Origin: Candidatus Latescibacterota bacterium
GTDB lineage: Bacteria; Latescibacterota; UBA2968; UBA8231
NCBI GenBank assembly: GCA_022819745.1
Contig: JAJEGS010000038.1
Location: 1 to 49,633, forward strand
Reading direction: 5' to 3'
DNA: 49,633 nt
Position 1 is the first letter of the stretch; the number at the start of each line of letters is the position of its first letter. A model generated the notes under the pieces. That model ran no database searches and was not told where the DNA came from. It saw only the letters and a list, made by a program, of their open reading frames with translations. Positions 6,451 to 14,999 of this stretch are shown here, piece after piece. The translations under genes and the position numbers were made by a program.

Positions 6451-8298
6451 ATGCCCGATAGAATAGACAAAGCCTTAAAAAAGCTAGCCGACCTCATCGC
6501 GGCAGGACGCTTCGAGAACGTGGAAGACGACGGCTTGGAAATCAAACCCACTCCTTCGGCTACCTCTTCTTGGCGCGAAAGCCACAAATCCGCCAACGCC
6601 TTTCTCAACACCCGCGGCGGCCTCCTCCTTTTCGGCTGCAAGGAAGAAGGCCAAGGCCCGCAGCGTCGGTGGGTCTTCACTGGCTACCGGGAGGACGCCG
6701 AAGCACAGCTAAAGGAGTTCCCGCGCTGCTTTACGGACAAAAACGGAACGCCGCTCGACCTGAGCGAATTCTTTCCGCCGCCGCAAATCCGCGACTTTCA
6801 AAATGGTCGCGTAGCCGTGCTCTACGTAGATGAACTACCCGCCGACCGCAAGTTTGTCTTTTACAATGGACAGGCGTGGAAGCGCGTCCTAACCGGCGAC
6901 CACAAGCTCACCGAAGCCGACATCGCTCGCCAAGAAGAGTACAAGGAACAAGTGCGGGACGCCCGCGAAGTACAGCCCGTGCCGGGCACGACCCTCGCCG
7001 ACCTCAACCTCGACGCGCTCAATGACTACATCCAACAGCTCAACAGCCTTGGCAAAGTGGAAACCATCAAGGCCGACCTAGCAGCGGCCCGCGGATTTCT
7101 CGCCCGCAAACTGTTTATCAAGGACGAAACCGTCACCACCCTCGGCATGTTAGTATGCGGGCAGCACGTAGGCGACCAACTCGGCTTCCGCTGCCACGTC
7201 CACGGCTACGTAGATGCGCCGCAAGAAGTCGCCCAAGACAAGCAGGACCTAATCGACAACATCCTGCCGCTGATGGAGAAAAGCCTCGCCTACATCCTGC
7301 GCAACATCCAGATCGGCATTTCCATTGCCGAGGGCGGCACGGCCGTGCCGCAATATCCCGAGGAAGTGCTGCGCGAAACAGTAAACAACGCCCTCGCCCA
7401 CCGCGATTATTCCATCAACAAGCAAGTCATCATTTCCATCAAGCCGGGGCAACACATTTCCATTCGCAATCCAGGGTCATTCCGTCCCCATTTACTCATT
7501 GAGCATCCAAGAGACCCCATTCCACTGCGCCGCATCATCCCCGAAGCCCGAGCGCGCAACCCCAAACTAGCGGATGTGCTGCGGGTGTACCGGAAGTGGG
7601 AGGGCCGGGGTATTGGCATGGCCACGTTGGTAAACCTGTGCTTGGAAAATCAGATCGACCTGCCGACTTATCGCATTCACAGCGAAGAAGTAACCCTCTT
7701 TCTCAACGCCGGTCCTTTAGTCGGCAGGCGTATGGAGACACGGCTTGTTTCGTTTGACGCCTATATTGCCGACAAACTCGGCGGACCGCTCTCAGTCCAA
7801 CAAGCGCACGTACTCTCCTACCTGATGAAAGCGGAATGGGCGAATGAAAAACATCACTACACCATTCTGCTGACGCCAGACAACAATCACTTTGAACAAC
7901 TCGTAGTGCTAGAACGCGCTGGCCTGATCTACCAACACGATAGCAGCACACCGACGCAACCCATTTTCGTCGCTGATCGCGTGCTGATGCAAACGGATTA
8001 CCGCACGGAACTAGAATCACTATTTGGCGACCTTAGCAGTTTGGATCCTCTGTCGCGGAGGTGCCTTAACGTTATGTGGCGGCGCGAAAAGTTCGCATTC
8101 CGCAAGGTCGTATCGGAACCAGAGGTCATCTTAGCACTTTGGCACGAACGCGGCACTATTCAAGACGCAGATGAATTCGCCGACCATGCCCGCCAAGTAA
8201 GCGACGCTATTGAAAACTTGGCAGAAGCGGAATTCATCGTCCATGATAGAGACCACTCCGGTTTTGTGCTCAATACACAACGAACTCGTTTAACTTGA
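6451..8298 (+). CDS. Schlafen AlbA-domain protein with C-terminal ATPase-like domain
   Basis: A 615-residue protein of the ATP-dependent DNA helicase-related/Schlafen AlbA_2 family. The N-terminal AlbA domain shows LEIKPTPSATSSWRESHKSANAFLNTRGGLLLFG (about residues 30-63, with E31 and K33). The middle contains the HATPase_c_4-like signature VLRETVNNALAHRDYS near residue 308. The C-terminus is winged-helix-like. Such proteins are frequent in defence islands and beside type I restriction genes; their role is regulatory or nucleolytic and not settled. I prefer the ATG at 6451, just after the chimeric remnant, over 6406, which would overlap it. hsdR follows after 19 bases. Confidence 0.8.
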   Translation: MPDRIDKALKKLADLIAAGRFENVEDDGLEIKPTPSATSSWRESHKSANAFLNTRGGLLLFGCKEEGQGPQRRWVFTGYREDAEAQLKEFPRCFTDKNGTPLDLSEFFPPPQIRDFQNGRVAVLYVDELPADRKFVFYNGQAWKRVLTGDHKLTEADIARQEEYKEQVRDAREVQPVPGTTLADLNLDALNDYIQQLNSLGKVETIKADLAAARGFLARKLFIKDETVTTLGMLVCGQHVGDQLGFRCHVHGYVDAPQEVAQDKQDLIDNILPLMEKSLAYILRNIQIGISIAEGGTAVPQYPEEVLRETVNNALAHRDYSINKQVIISIKPGQHISIRNPGSFRPHLLIEHPRDPIPLRRIIPEARARNPKLADVLRVYRKWEGRGIGMATLVNLCLENQIDLPTYRIHSEEVTLFLNAGPLVGRRMETRLVSFDAYIADKLGGPLSVQQAHVLSYLMKAEWANEKHHYTILLTPDNNHFEQLVVLERAGLIYQHDSSTPTQPIFVADRVLMQTDYRTELESLFGDLSSLDPLSRRCLNVMWRREKFAFRKVVSEPEVILALWHERGTIQDADEFADHARQVSDAIENLAEAEFIVHDRDHSGFVLNTQRTRLT

Positions 8299-8317
8299 AG
8301 CGTAAACCAAGCCTTCC

Positions 8318-11300
8318 ATGAACGCCCAAACCAACGAACAAGCCTTTGAAGCCCAAGTCGAGGCGATGCTCCTCGGGCTAGGCGGCTGGCATTGCGGCAC
8401 CACCGCCGAGTGGGATGTCGAGCGTGCCCTTTTCCCGGCGCAAGTCTGCGCTTTCCTCGCCGAGACGCAGCCGACGCTGTGGGAACAGATGCGTGCCCTG
8501 CACGGTGCTGGACTTGAAGACCTACTGATCGACGCGCTAGTCAAAGAACTCGACATCAAAGGCACGCTGCACATCCTGCGCCACGGCTTCAAGTTCTACG
8601 GCAAGACCTTCCGGCTAGCGTACTTCAAGCCCGCCCACGCCCTCAACGACGAAGTGCTGGCATTGTACGCGCAAAACAAGCTGACAGTCACGCGGCAAGT
8701 TCCCTGCCATCCCAATAAGCGCGACACAGTAGATCTGTTGTTCGCTCTAAACGGACTGCCCGTGGCGACTTGCGAGCTAAAAAATCCCAGCACTGGCCAA
8801 AGCTGGCGGCAAGCCGTACGGCAATACCAAGAGGACCGCGACCCACGCGCACCGCTGTTCCGCTTCAAAACGCGGGCGCTGGTGCATTTCGCCGCCGATC
8901 CAGACGAAGTACACATGATCACGCGCCTCAACGGTGAAGACACGCGCTTCCTCCCCTTCAACCGAGGCAGCCACCCAGGCCAAGTGCAATGCGGTGCTGG
9001 CAACCCGCAGCACGCCTCGGGCTACCGCACCGGCTATTTCTGGCAAGAAGTGCTGGAACGCGACAGCTTCCTCGACATCCTCGGCCATTTCATGTTCGTC
9101 GAGAAGAAAGAGGAAAAGAGCGAAGACGACCAAGGCAGTGCTCGACGCATCGTCCACGAGACCATGATTTTCCCTCGCTACCATCAACTCGATTCCGTAC
9201 GGCAGCTAGTCGCCGCAGCGCGGGCAGATGGGGCAGGCCAGAATTATTTGGTGCAGCATTCGGCGGGCAGCGGCAAGACCAACAGCATCTCTTGGCTTTC
9301 ACATCGCCTCGCCAGCTTGCACGACGATAAGGACCACAAAGTCTTTGACTGCATCGTCGTCATCACTGATCGCCGTGTGTTAGACCAACAACTCCAAGAC
9401 GCGATCTACCAGATTGAACACGCCCAAGGCGTAGTCAAGGCGATTGACCAAGACAGCCACCAACTCGCCAACGCCCTAATCGACGGCACCAAGATCGTCG
9501 TCACCACGCTCCAGAAATTCCCGTTCGTGTTGCGCGGGTTGCTGCGCACCGCTGGGGCCGAGTCGCAGGAGACCGCCACCGCCGAGGAGCGAGCGCAGGC
9601 CAAGGCTTGGGAAGCGGAAATCGGCAAGCGTCAGTATGCGGTGATTGTAGATGAGGCGCACTCCAGCCAGACCGGCGAGACCGCGCGGGAACTCAAGGAG
9701 ATTCTGGGTGCAGGCACGGATGCCGAAGGAGAACAAGACTGGGAAGACCGCCTAAATCAAGTGATGGCTTCGAGGGGACGGCAGCCGAACCTGTCATTTT
9801 TCGCCTTTACGGCTACTCCCAAGGGCAAGACGCTAGAGCTATTTGGCCGCCCTGGTGTTCGAGGCGTACCCGAGGCGTTCCACCTGTACAGCATGCGGCA
9901 AGCCATTGAGGAGGGCTTCATCCTCGATGTACTCGCGAACTACACGACCTACAATGTTTATTACCGGCTGCTCAAAAACGCAGAGGACGACCCGAATCTG
10001 CCGAAGAAGAAGGCGGCCCGCGCCCTAGCGAAATTCGCAAGCTTCCACCCTCACAACATCGAGCAGAAGACCGAAGTAATCGTCGAGCACTTCCGCAACA
10101 AGGTGCAGCACCGGCTCGGTAGCCGTGCCAAAGCCATGGTAGTCACGGCATCGCGGCTACACGCCGTGCGCTACAAACTCTCCTTCGAGCGATACATAGA
10201 GGAAAAGGGCTATGCGGACATCCGTCCGCTCGTCGCCTTCAGCGGCACCGTGCGCGACCCCGACACCGGCCTTGAATACACAGAGCCGGGCATGAACGTG
10301 GATGTCGTCACCGGCAAGCCCATCAGCGAAGCGGCGCTGCCCGACCGCTTCGACTCCCCCGACTACCAAGTACTGCTGGTTGCGAACAAGTACCAGACGG
10401 GCTTTGATCAGCCACGCCTGTGCGCGATGTACGTGGACAAGCGGCTCGATGGAGTCCAGGCCGTGCAGACACTCTCGCGGCTCAACCGCACGGCTCCGGG
10501 TAAGGACGCTCCGTTCGTGCTCGATTTCGTCAACAATACCGAAGACATCTTGAATGCCTTCAAGCCGTATTACGACAAGACCGAAATAGTAGAGGCGTCC
10601 GACCCTTCAAGGCTAGAGGCCCTAAAACACGAACTCGACCAAGCGCAGGTTTATTACTGGAGTGAGGTCGAGGAGTTCACCGGGGTGTTCTACAAAGCCC
10701 CCGAAGACCAAAGGCCTAGCGATCACGCCGACATGCAAAAGTGCCTCCAGCCAGCCGTAACTCGCTTCGCCGCAATCGAGCAAGACGAAGCCCGCGAGCA
10801 GTTCCGTGACAAACTCTCCGGGTATGTAGGGCTATACGCTTACTTGAGCCAGATCGTTCCCTACGGCGATCCTGAACAAGAAATGCTCTACAGCTACGGG
10901 CACTTTCTATTACCACACTTGCCTCTCGACCGCGACGACGAGGTCATCAAGCTAGGTAGCGAAGTCGCTCTCCAGTACTACCGGCTGGAGCGTGTTTCCT
11001 CGGGGCCGATAAATGTGTCAGAAGGCGAGCCTCAGCACGTCAGGCCCCCGACCGAGGTCGGTACTGGCCGGGCGCAGGACCCCAAGGCTCCCCTCTCGGA
11101 GATCATCGAGGTGCTGAACGAACGCTTCGGGACGCAGTTCAATGAAGTGGATCGGCTCTTTTTTCAGCAGATCAAGGAAAAAGCCTGCAACGACGAAACC
11201 GTAGTGGAGACGGCGCGCGCTAATCCGCGTGACCGGTTCGAGTTGGGAATCAAGAGCCGCCTCGACGAATTAATGATCGAGCGCATGAGCGAGAACGACC

Positions 11301-11419
11301 AGATCGCGGAGCGCTATCTGTCGGACGAAACGTTTCGGAGTTTGGCCCTGCCCATCCTCGCGCGGGCCATATTCGAGGACTTACAGACGAAAGGTGCGGA
11401 TGCGCCCACGCCGGGATAA
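8318..11419 (+). CDS. hsdR: Type I restriction endonuclease subunit HsdR
   Basis: The 1033-residue motor and nuclease subunit of a type I restriction complex, which translocates DNA using ATP and cuts unmodified DNA. The N-terminal nuclease domain has the PD-(D/E)XK pattern D-L-L-F ... C-E-L-K-N-P near residues 136-153. The SF2 helicase core shows Walker A SAGSGKT near 315, motif II IVDEAHSSQ near 443 and motif III FFAFTATPK near 492. The later motif is QTGFDQPRL near 695. Length is normal for the family. Its partner hsdS is about 7 kb upstream, and hsdM is presumably beyond the left edge. The 5' 40 bases have a near copy at 6331-6375. Confidence 0.95.
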   Translation: MNAQTNEQAFEAQVEAMLLGLGGWHCGTTAEWDVERALFPAQVCAFLAETQPTLWEQMRALHGAGLEDLLIDALVKELDIKGTLHILRHGFKFYGKTFRLAYFKPAHALNDEVLALYAQNKLTVTRQVPCHPNKRDTVDLLFALNGLPVATCELKNPSTGQSWRQAVRQYQEDRDPRAPLFRFKTRALVHFAADPDEVHMITRLNGEDTRFLPFNRGSHPGQVQCGAGNPQHASGYRTGYFWQEVLERDSFLDILGHFMFVEKKEEKSEDDQGSARRIVHETMIFPRYHQLDSVRQLVAAARADGAGQNYLVQHSAGSGKTNSISWLSHRLASLHDDKDHKVFDCIVVITDRRVLDQQLQDAIYQIEHAQGVVKAIDQDSHQLANALIDGTKIVVTTLQKFPFVLRGLLRTAGAESQETATAEERAQAKAWEAEIGKRQYAVIVDEAHSSQTGETARELKEILGAGTDAEGEQDWEDRLNQVMASRGRQPNLSFFAFTATPKGKTLELFGRPGVRGVPEAFHLYSMRQAIEEGFILDVLANYTTYNVYYRLLKNAEDDPNLPKKKAARALAKFASFHPHNIEQKTEVIVEHFRNKVQHRLGSRAKAMVVTASRLHAVRYKLSFERYIEEKGYADIRPLVAFSGTVRDPDTGLEYTEPGMNVDVVTGKPISEAALPDRFDSPDYQVLLVANKYQTGFDQPRLCAMYVDKRLDGVQAVQTLSRLNRTAPGKDAPFVLDFVNNTEDILNAFKPYYDKTEIVEASDPSRLEALKHELDQAQVYYWSEVEEFTGVFYKAPEDQRPSDHADMQKCLQPAVTRFAAIEQDEAREQFRDKLSGYVGLYAYLSQIVPYGDPEQEMLYSYGHFLLPHLPLDRDDEVIKLGSEVALQYYRLERVSSGPINVSEGEPQHVRPPTEVGTGRAQDPKAPLSEIIEVLNERFGTQFNEVDRLFFQQIKEKACNDETVVETARANPRDRFELGIKSRLDELMIERMSENDQIAERYLSDETFRSLALPILARAIFEDLQTKGADAPTPG

Positions 11420-11459
11420 TCAAAGTCTCCTGCTCAGCAAGCCGTTGAATGAGGGCGAC

Positions 11460-11996
11460 TCACTGTATCAACCGATCGACTTGAGCCAAAATTGCATCAG
11501 GCGTCGGCCGGTCGGAAATACTTTCCCCTACGTACTTCCATTCGATGTCGCCCCCAGGCAAGACGATGACGGCGGACGGCGTCGCGACGCCGTCACTCAG
11601 CAGGTTGTAAACTCCGTAGTCCTTGGCGACCTCGGCGTCCTTATCTGACAGGATGGCGAATTCAGCGCCGGTGAGCTCCACCATTTTCAGTGCATCGGCG
11701 ATGTCATCCGTGCTGATCGCCGCAAGCGACACATTGCGCTCTAGAAACTCGGGATATACATCTGCCAACTCACCTAGTTGGCTCCGACAGGAACCTCAGA
11801 AGAATCCTCTGTAGAACAGCAGTACCGCCGCCGCGCGGTTGTCGAGTAAGTCAGATAGGGAAACCGAAGTCCCATCCGCCGCCGGTAAGGTGAATGCAGG
11901 CGCTCGCCCGCCCGTGGAGACCGGATTGGACCTGCAGCCGACGAGGGCGATGAGGGTCGCAGTTACCAAGGACAGAAGTACTGCGCTACGGTGCAT
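11460..11996 (-). CDS. Lipoprotein peroxiredoxin-like selenoprotein (in-frame UGA = Sec)
   Basis: An AhpC/TSA-type thioredoxin-fold protein of 178 residues if the TGA at 11796-11798 is read as selenocysteine (residue 67). Both flanking segments are in the same frame and give FYRGFF-U-GSCRSQLGELADVYPEF. Relatives have FYRGxWCPxC there, so U67 replaces the first redox cysteine and C70 is the partner (UxxC). The start ATG at 11996 has AGGAG upstream and gives a lipoprotein signal (ALVGC), so it is exported and membrane anchored, with a likely role in peroxide or thiol redox chemistry. Downstream of the UGA, GCCAACT-AGGTG-AGTTGGC forms a SECIS-like hairpin. Third gene of an operon with the CBM9-like protein (10 bases) and the epimerase. 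The alternative is a pseudogene with a nonsense mutation. Confidence 0.8.
11764..11782 (-). promoter_or_regulatory. Candidate bacterial SECIS element
   Basis: On the minus strand the mRNA reads UGA, 13 bases, then GCCAACU-AGGUG-AGUUGGC: a perfect 7-bp stem with a five-base loop. The apical loop begins 20 bases after the UGA and has G at its second position. This fits the published bacterial SECIS pattern (loop 16-37 bases after UGA, a G among the first loop bases) recognised by SelB. Confidence 0.75.
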
Positions 11997-12006
11997 TTTC
12001 TTTCTC

Positions 12007-12828
12007 CTACTCGGCGAGCCGCCCAATCGGCATCCGGGGCCCAACCAAGATCATCCGCCCCCACGTGTTATCGTCGTCGCCATTGCCGTAAATCATGAAG
12101 TGCCCGCCGTATGCGCCGCCGTCCGGGTCGGTGTGGACGATTTCCATGCTGTATTCGTCGCCCACTTGCGGCGGCTGCCAGCGGGGATCGCTGTGAGCAA
12201 ACGTCGCGTGCATATCCACGCGGGCCTCCAAAATAAAATCAGCCGCGCTCCGGCCCCAAGGATCCATGCGCACCACATAGTCGCAAGCGGCCTCGGGGAT
12301 CGGCTCTTCAATGTAGCTCTGGCCGGATACGCCGTGCCGCCACCAAGCGTTTTGCGGCGTGCGCTGCGGGTCGGCCACAAAGCAGAAGGCGTTGTCGCCT
12401 TGGCCGAAGCGCTCGTTGGCCCGGTCGCGCGGGCCTTCCATAAACCAGCAAATCGCATCCTTGAAATACCAGCGCTTGTCCGCCGGATCGGGGTCGTCGA
12501 GATCGTTGACATTGTCCCAGACTTCGGCCCCGAAGTAAAAGTTTTGCGCGTCCCAAGCAATGTAGTAGCGGGCGCGCAAGTCGTCTTCGAGGTGTGGCTC
12601 GTCACCGTGGTCGGTGAGGCGGTTGCGCACGCCGCGATCGAGGCGGTAGAAGCCAGCCTCGCTGATGCGGCGCATGTCCCAGATGCCATCGTTGTGGGCG
12701 CGGTCCTTCCACTCGGCAAGGTCGCCGTCAATGGTCGGAGCCGTCTCCAATAAGGGAGCGTTGATGTTCATGTCCGCGTATGCGGCAGAAGCCACGAGCA
12801 AAATCGCGCACATAGCAAAAGGCAGCAT
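12007..12828 (-). CDS. Secreted CBM9-like (carbohydrate-binding family 9-type) protein
   Basis: A 273-residue exported protein. The ATG at 12828 follows AGGAGAAAATTT and gives the signal peptide MLPFAMCAILLVASAAYA, with cleavage after AYA. The mature part begins with the CBM9/DUF1083-type pattern (TAPTIDGDLAEWKD), then ARYYIAWDAQNFYFGAEVWDN and FCFVADPQ, ending with an ARVDMHATFAHSDPRW segment. Such domains bind sugars or occur alone as periplasmic or outer-surface proteins. It lies 11 bases after the epimerase gene and 10 bases before the selenoprotein, so the three are probably co-transcribed. The longer open frame up to 13197 is overlap with the epimerase and is not supported. Confidence 0.75.
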   Translation of the reverse strand: MLPFAMCAILLVASAAYADMNINAPLLETAPTIDGDLAEWKDRAHNDGIWDMRRISEAGFYRLDRGVRNRLTDHGDEPHLEDDLRARYYIAWDAQNFYFGAEVWDNVNDLDDPDPADKRWYFKDAICWFMEGPRDRANERFGQGDNAFCFVADPQRTPQNAWWRHGVSGQSYIEEPIPEAACDYVVRMDPWGRSAADFILEARVDMHATFAHSDPRWQPPQVGDEYSMEIVHTDPDGGAYGGHFMIYGNGDDDNTWGRMILVGPRMPIGRLAE

Positions 12829-12839
12829 AAATTTTCTCC

Positions 12840-13586
12840 TCAGCGATAGTCTTCGGCTCGGTCCGCGGGCACAAAGCCCACCGTCTGGCGAGCGTGTTCT
12901 AAGTCGCGGTAGCCCCATTTGTTGTCCGAGTTGACGAAGAAGGTGTCGAAAGACAAGTCGAAGGGAGCGGCAAGGCACTTTTCGATCATCTGCACGGCGT
13001 CGCGCTGGCTGCACCAGACGCAGAACTCGCGGGAATGGGTCGGGCGGTTTTCCGGGTTGACGCGGCCAAAGCGCAGGCAGAGGACGGACATGCCGTGGGC
13101 CGAGGCGTACTCGCGGCCCAACTCTTCGCCCCAGACCTTGCTGGCTGCATACAGGCCCGTTGGCCGCAGGGGCGATTGCGCCGTCAGCATCGGCCACTCG
13201 GCGGGCACTTGGTCGTACTCGCCGGCCAAAAGCTCCTTGTATGGCGAGAGCGCGGCGTAGCCACCCATGACCGACCCACTGCTAGCGAAGAGGACGCGCC
13301 GCACCCCGGCCTCTTGAGCTGCGGCAAAAACATTCCCAGTGCCCTGCAAGTTGGCGCGGAAGATTGCCGCTATATCGTTTTCAATCTGGGCGGCGAGATG
13401 GACGACCGCGTCGATCCCCGCAAAGGCCGGCCGGATGGCATCGAGATCGGCAATATCGGCCTGGTGGCAGTCGATGTTTGGGAGTGGGCGGCGGTTGAGG
13501 GCGCGCAGATTGTAGTGTCTGCGCAGGCTGGCGACAGCGGCCGTGCCGATCAAACCCGTGGCACCCGTGATGAGGATGTTTTGCAT
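12840..13586 (-). CDS. NAD-dependent epimerase/dehydratase (extended SDR)
   Basis: A 248-residue Rossmann-fold oxidoreductase acting on nucleotide sugars or free sugars. The cofactor loop is GATGLIG at residues 8-14, an aspartate that may bind the ribose (QADIADLDAI) follows, and the catalytic YAASK motif lies near residue 148 with the upstream serine in FASSGS. The ATG at 13586 is chosen because it begins directly before the first beta strand (MQNILITG); the frame continues upstream to 13619 without supporting homology. First gene of the three-gene minus-strand operon and divergent from the transporter operon at 13701. Confidence 0.85.
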   Translation of the reverse strand: MQNILITGATGLIGTAAVASLRRHYNLRALNRRPLPNIDCHQADIADLDAIRPAFAGIDAVVHLAAQIENDIAAIFRANLQGTGNVFAAAQEAGVRRVLFASSGSVMGGYAALSPYKELLAGEYDQVPAEWPMLTAQSPLRPTGLYAASKVWGEELGREYASAHGMSVLCLRFGRVNPENRPTHSREFCVWCSQRDAVQMIEKCLAAPFDLSFDTFFVNSDNKWGYRDLEHARQTVGFVPADRAEDYR

Positions 13587-13663
13587 AAGCCTATTTGGGA
13601 TGTGAGTGTTGGCTCTCATTAGTAAGGAATACGACCAGACGTGTCCAGCGGGCGCGGCCCGTG

Positions 13664-13692
13664 TTGTGGGCCATTGGCGCTTTGGCTACTAT
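13664..13692 (+). promoter_or_regulatory. Candidate sigma-70 promoter of the sugar ABC operon
   Basis: TTGTGG (13664-13669), 17 bases, then TACTAT (13687-13692), in the intergenic space between the divergent epimerase and solute-binding genes. Transcription would begin near 13699, giving little or no leader before the GTG at 13701 or the ATG at 13713. Confidence 0.4.
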
Positions 13693-13700
13693 AAACCGCC

Positions 13701-14981
13701 GTGAAACACACGATGGCGATATGGAGTTTTTGCGCGTGGGCGGCGCTGCTTGCTAGCGGCTGCGCGACCGACCGAGAAAGAGTGCCCGGCGAGCCGGTGC
13801 AGATTGCGATGTGGATGTTCGGCGGAGTGGAGGAGCAAGACCGGTGGTTGCGGCAGGCCGTAAACCGATTCAATGCTGCACAAGACAACATCCGCGTCGA
13901 TTACGAGAATCGGGATTGGGCTACGCAGCGCGAGAGCCTGATTACCTCGACGATTGCCGGCGAGGGGCCGGACATCATTCGCGTCCACCACAAGTACTCA
14001 GTGGAGTTTGGCGAGTTGGGCGGGCTATACGCGCTGGAGCGGTTTGCGGATTTTCCCCAAGTCAAAGCGCGGATTCTCGACAATCTGTGGGAGCACGTCG
14101 CGTACGGGGGCCAACACTTTGGGCTGCCCATCCAGATTTTGCCTTTTATCATGGCAGTGAACAAAGCGCTATTGGCCGAGCACGAGTTGGAAGTGCCCCA
14201 AACTTGGGAGGATATGCTGGCGCTGGGGCCGGTGCTCAAGGAGCGGGGACTTTTCGCCTTCACCATGCCAGCGGGGCTGAACCAAGACACGGCCTACCGC
14301 TTTTTGCCGCTGCTCTACAAGGCGGGAGGAAGAGTGTTCAACGAGGACTGGACGCGAGCCGCTTTTAACGGCTCGGCCGGCATCTCGGCGCTGGAGTTCC
14401 TCGTGGCGATGAAGGAGCAGGGCTTTATGCCGCCGGCGTGTGCTGCCTATGCCTTTGACGAGAACGCGGCAACGTGGTGTACGGAAAAAGCGCTGTTGTC
14501 GATTGAGGGGCCGTGGTGGCAGCACATTGTGGCCAATAACTACGACTTCCTAGTGGAGAAGTTGCAGTTGATCCGGTTGCCCGGACCAGCCCAGCCCCTC
14601 GGGCCGCATCCACCGCGCACCTTGCTGGACTTGGTCATGGTGGCGATCACCGGCTATACCCGAGCGCCGGAGGAGGCCTGGACAGTGATTAAGGCCCTGT
14701 GGCTCGACGACCCGCAGTGGCACATCCCCAACGCCGAGATGCTGGGTTTCCCCACGCAGAAGATCGCCTACGCACCGGGGATCGAGTCGAACTTCATCAA
14801 CGGCGAGGTGCTAGCTGCGGCTGGACAAAACGGTCTGGCTTGGCCGGGTCACCCAGCGGTGACGCAAATCCAGCGACTGATGGCCGACGCGGTCAATATG
14901 GCGCTGAGCGGGACCTTGTCCCCCAGGGAGGCGCTCGACCAAGCGGCGGAAGAAGTGGATGAAATTTTGGAGGATTATTGA
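13701..14981 (+). CDS. ABC sugar solute-binding lipoprotein (copy 1)
   Basis: An extracellular solute-binding protein of the family-1 (CUT1, COG1653) type that delivers sugars or oligosaccharides to an ABC permease. The signal peptide ends in the lipobox LASGC, so it is membrane anchored. The fold is indicated by VQIAMWMFGG at the mature start, GPDIIRVHHKYSVEFGELGGLY, the TWEDMLALGP helix and GPWW near residue 272. The GTG at 13701 is used; the ATG at 13713 is an equally credible start. The next gene, 18 bases downstream, is a close paralogue, and a MalF-type permease follows. Confidence 0.85.
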   Translation: MKHTMAIWSFCAWAALLASGCATDRERVPGEPVQIAMWMFGGVEEQDRWLRQAVNRFNAAQDNIRVDYENRDWATQRESLITSTIAGEGPDIIRVHHKYSVEFGELGGLYALERFADFPQVKARILDNLWEHVAYGGQHFGLPIQILPFIMAVNKALLAEHELEVPQTWEDMLALGPVLKERGLFAFTMPAGLNQDTAYRFLPLLYKAGGRVFNEDWTRAAFNGSAGISALEFLVAMKEQGFMPPACAAYAFDENAATWCTEKALLSIEGPWWQHIVANNYDFLVEKLQLIRLPGPAQPLGPHPPRTLLDLVMVAITGYTRAPEEAWTVIKALWLDDPQWHIPNAEMLGFPTQKIAYAPGIESNFINGEVLAAAGQNGLAWPGHPAVTQIQRLMADAVNMALSGTLSPREALDQAAEEVDEILEDY

Positions 14982-14999
14982 CCTGTATATGCTATTCGT

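Noticed and set aside
12829..13197. N-terminal extension of the CBM9-like protein to 396 residues
   Set aside because: It would overlap the epimerase antiparallel-free in another frame, lacks homology, and a clear signal peptide with AGGAG starts at 12828.
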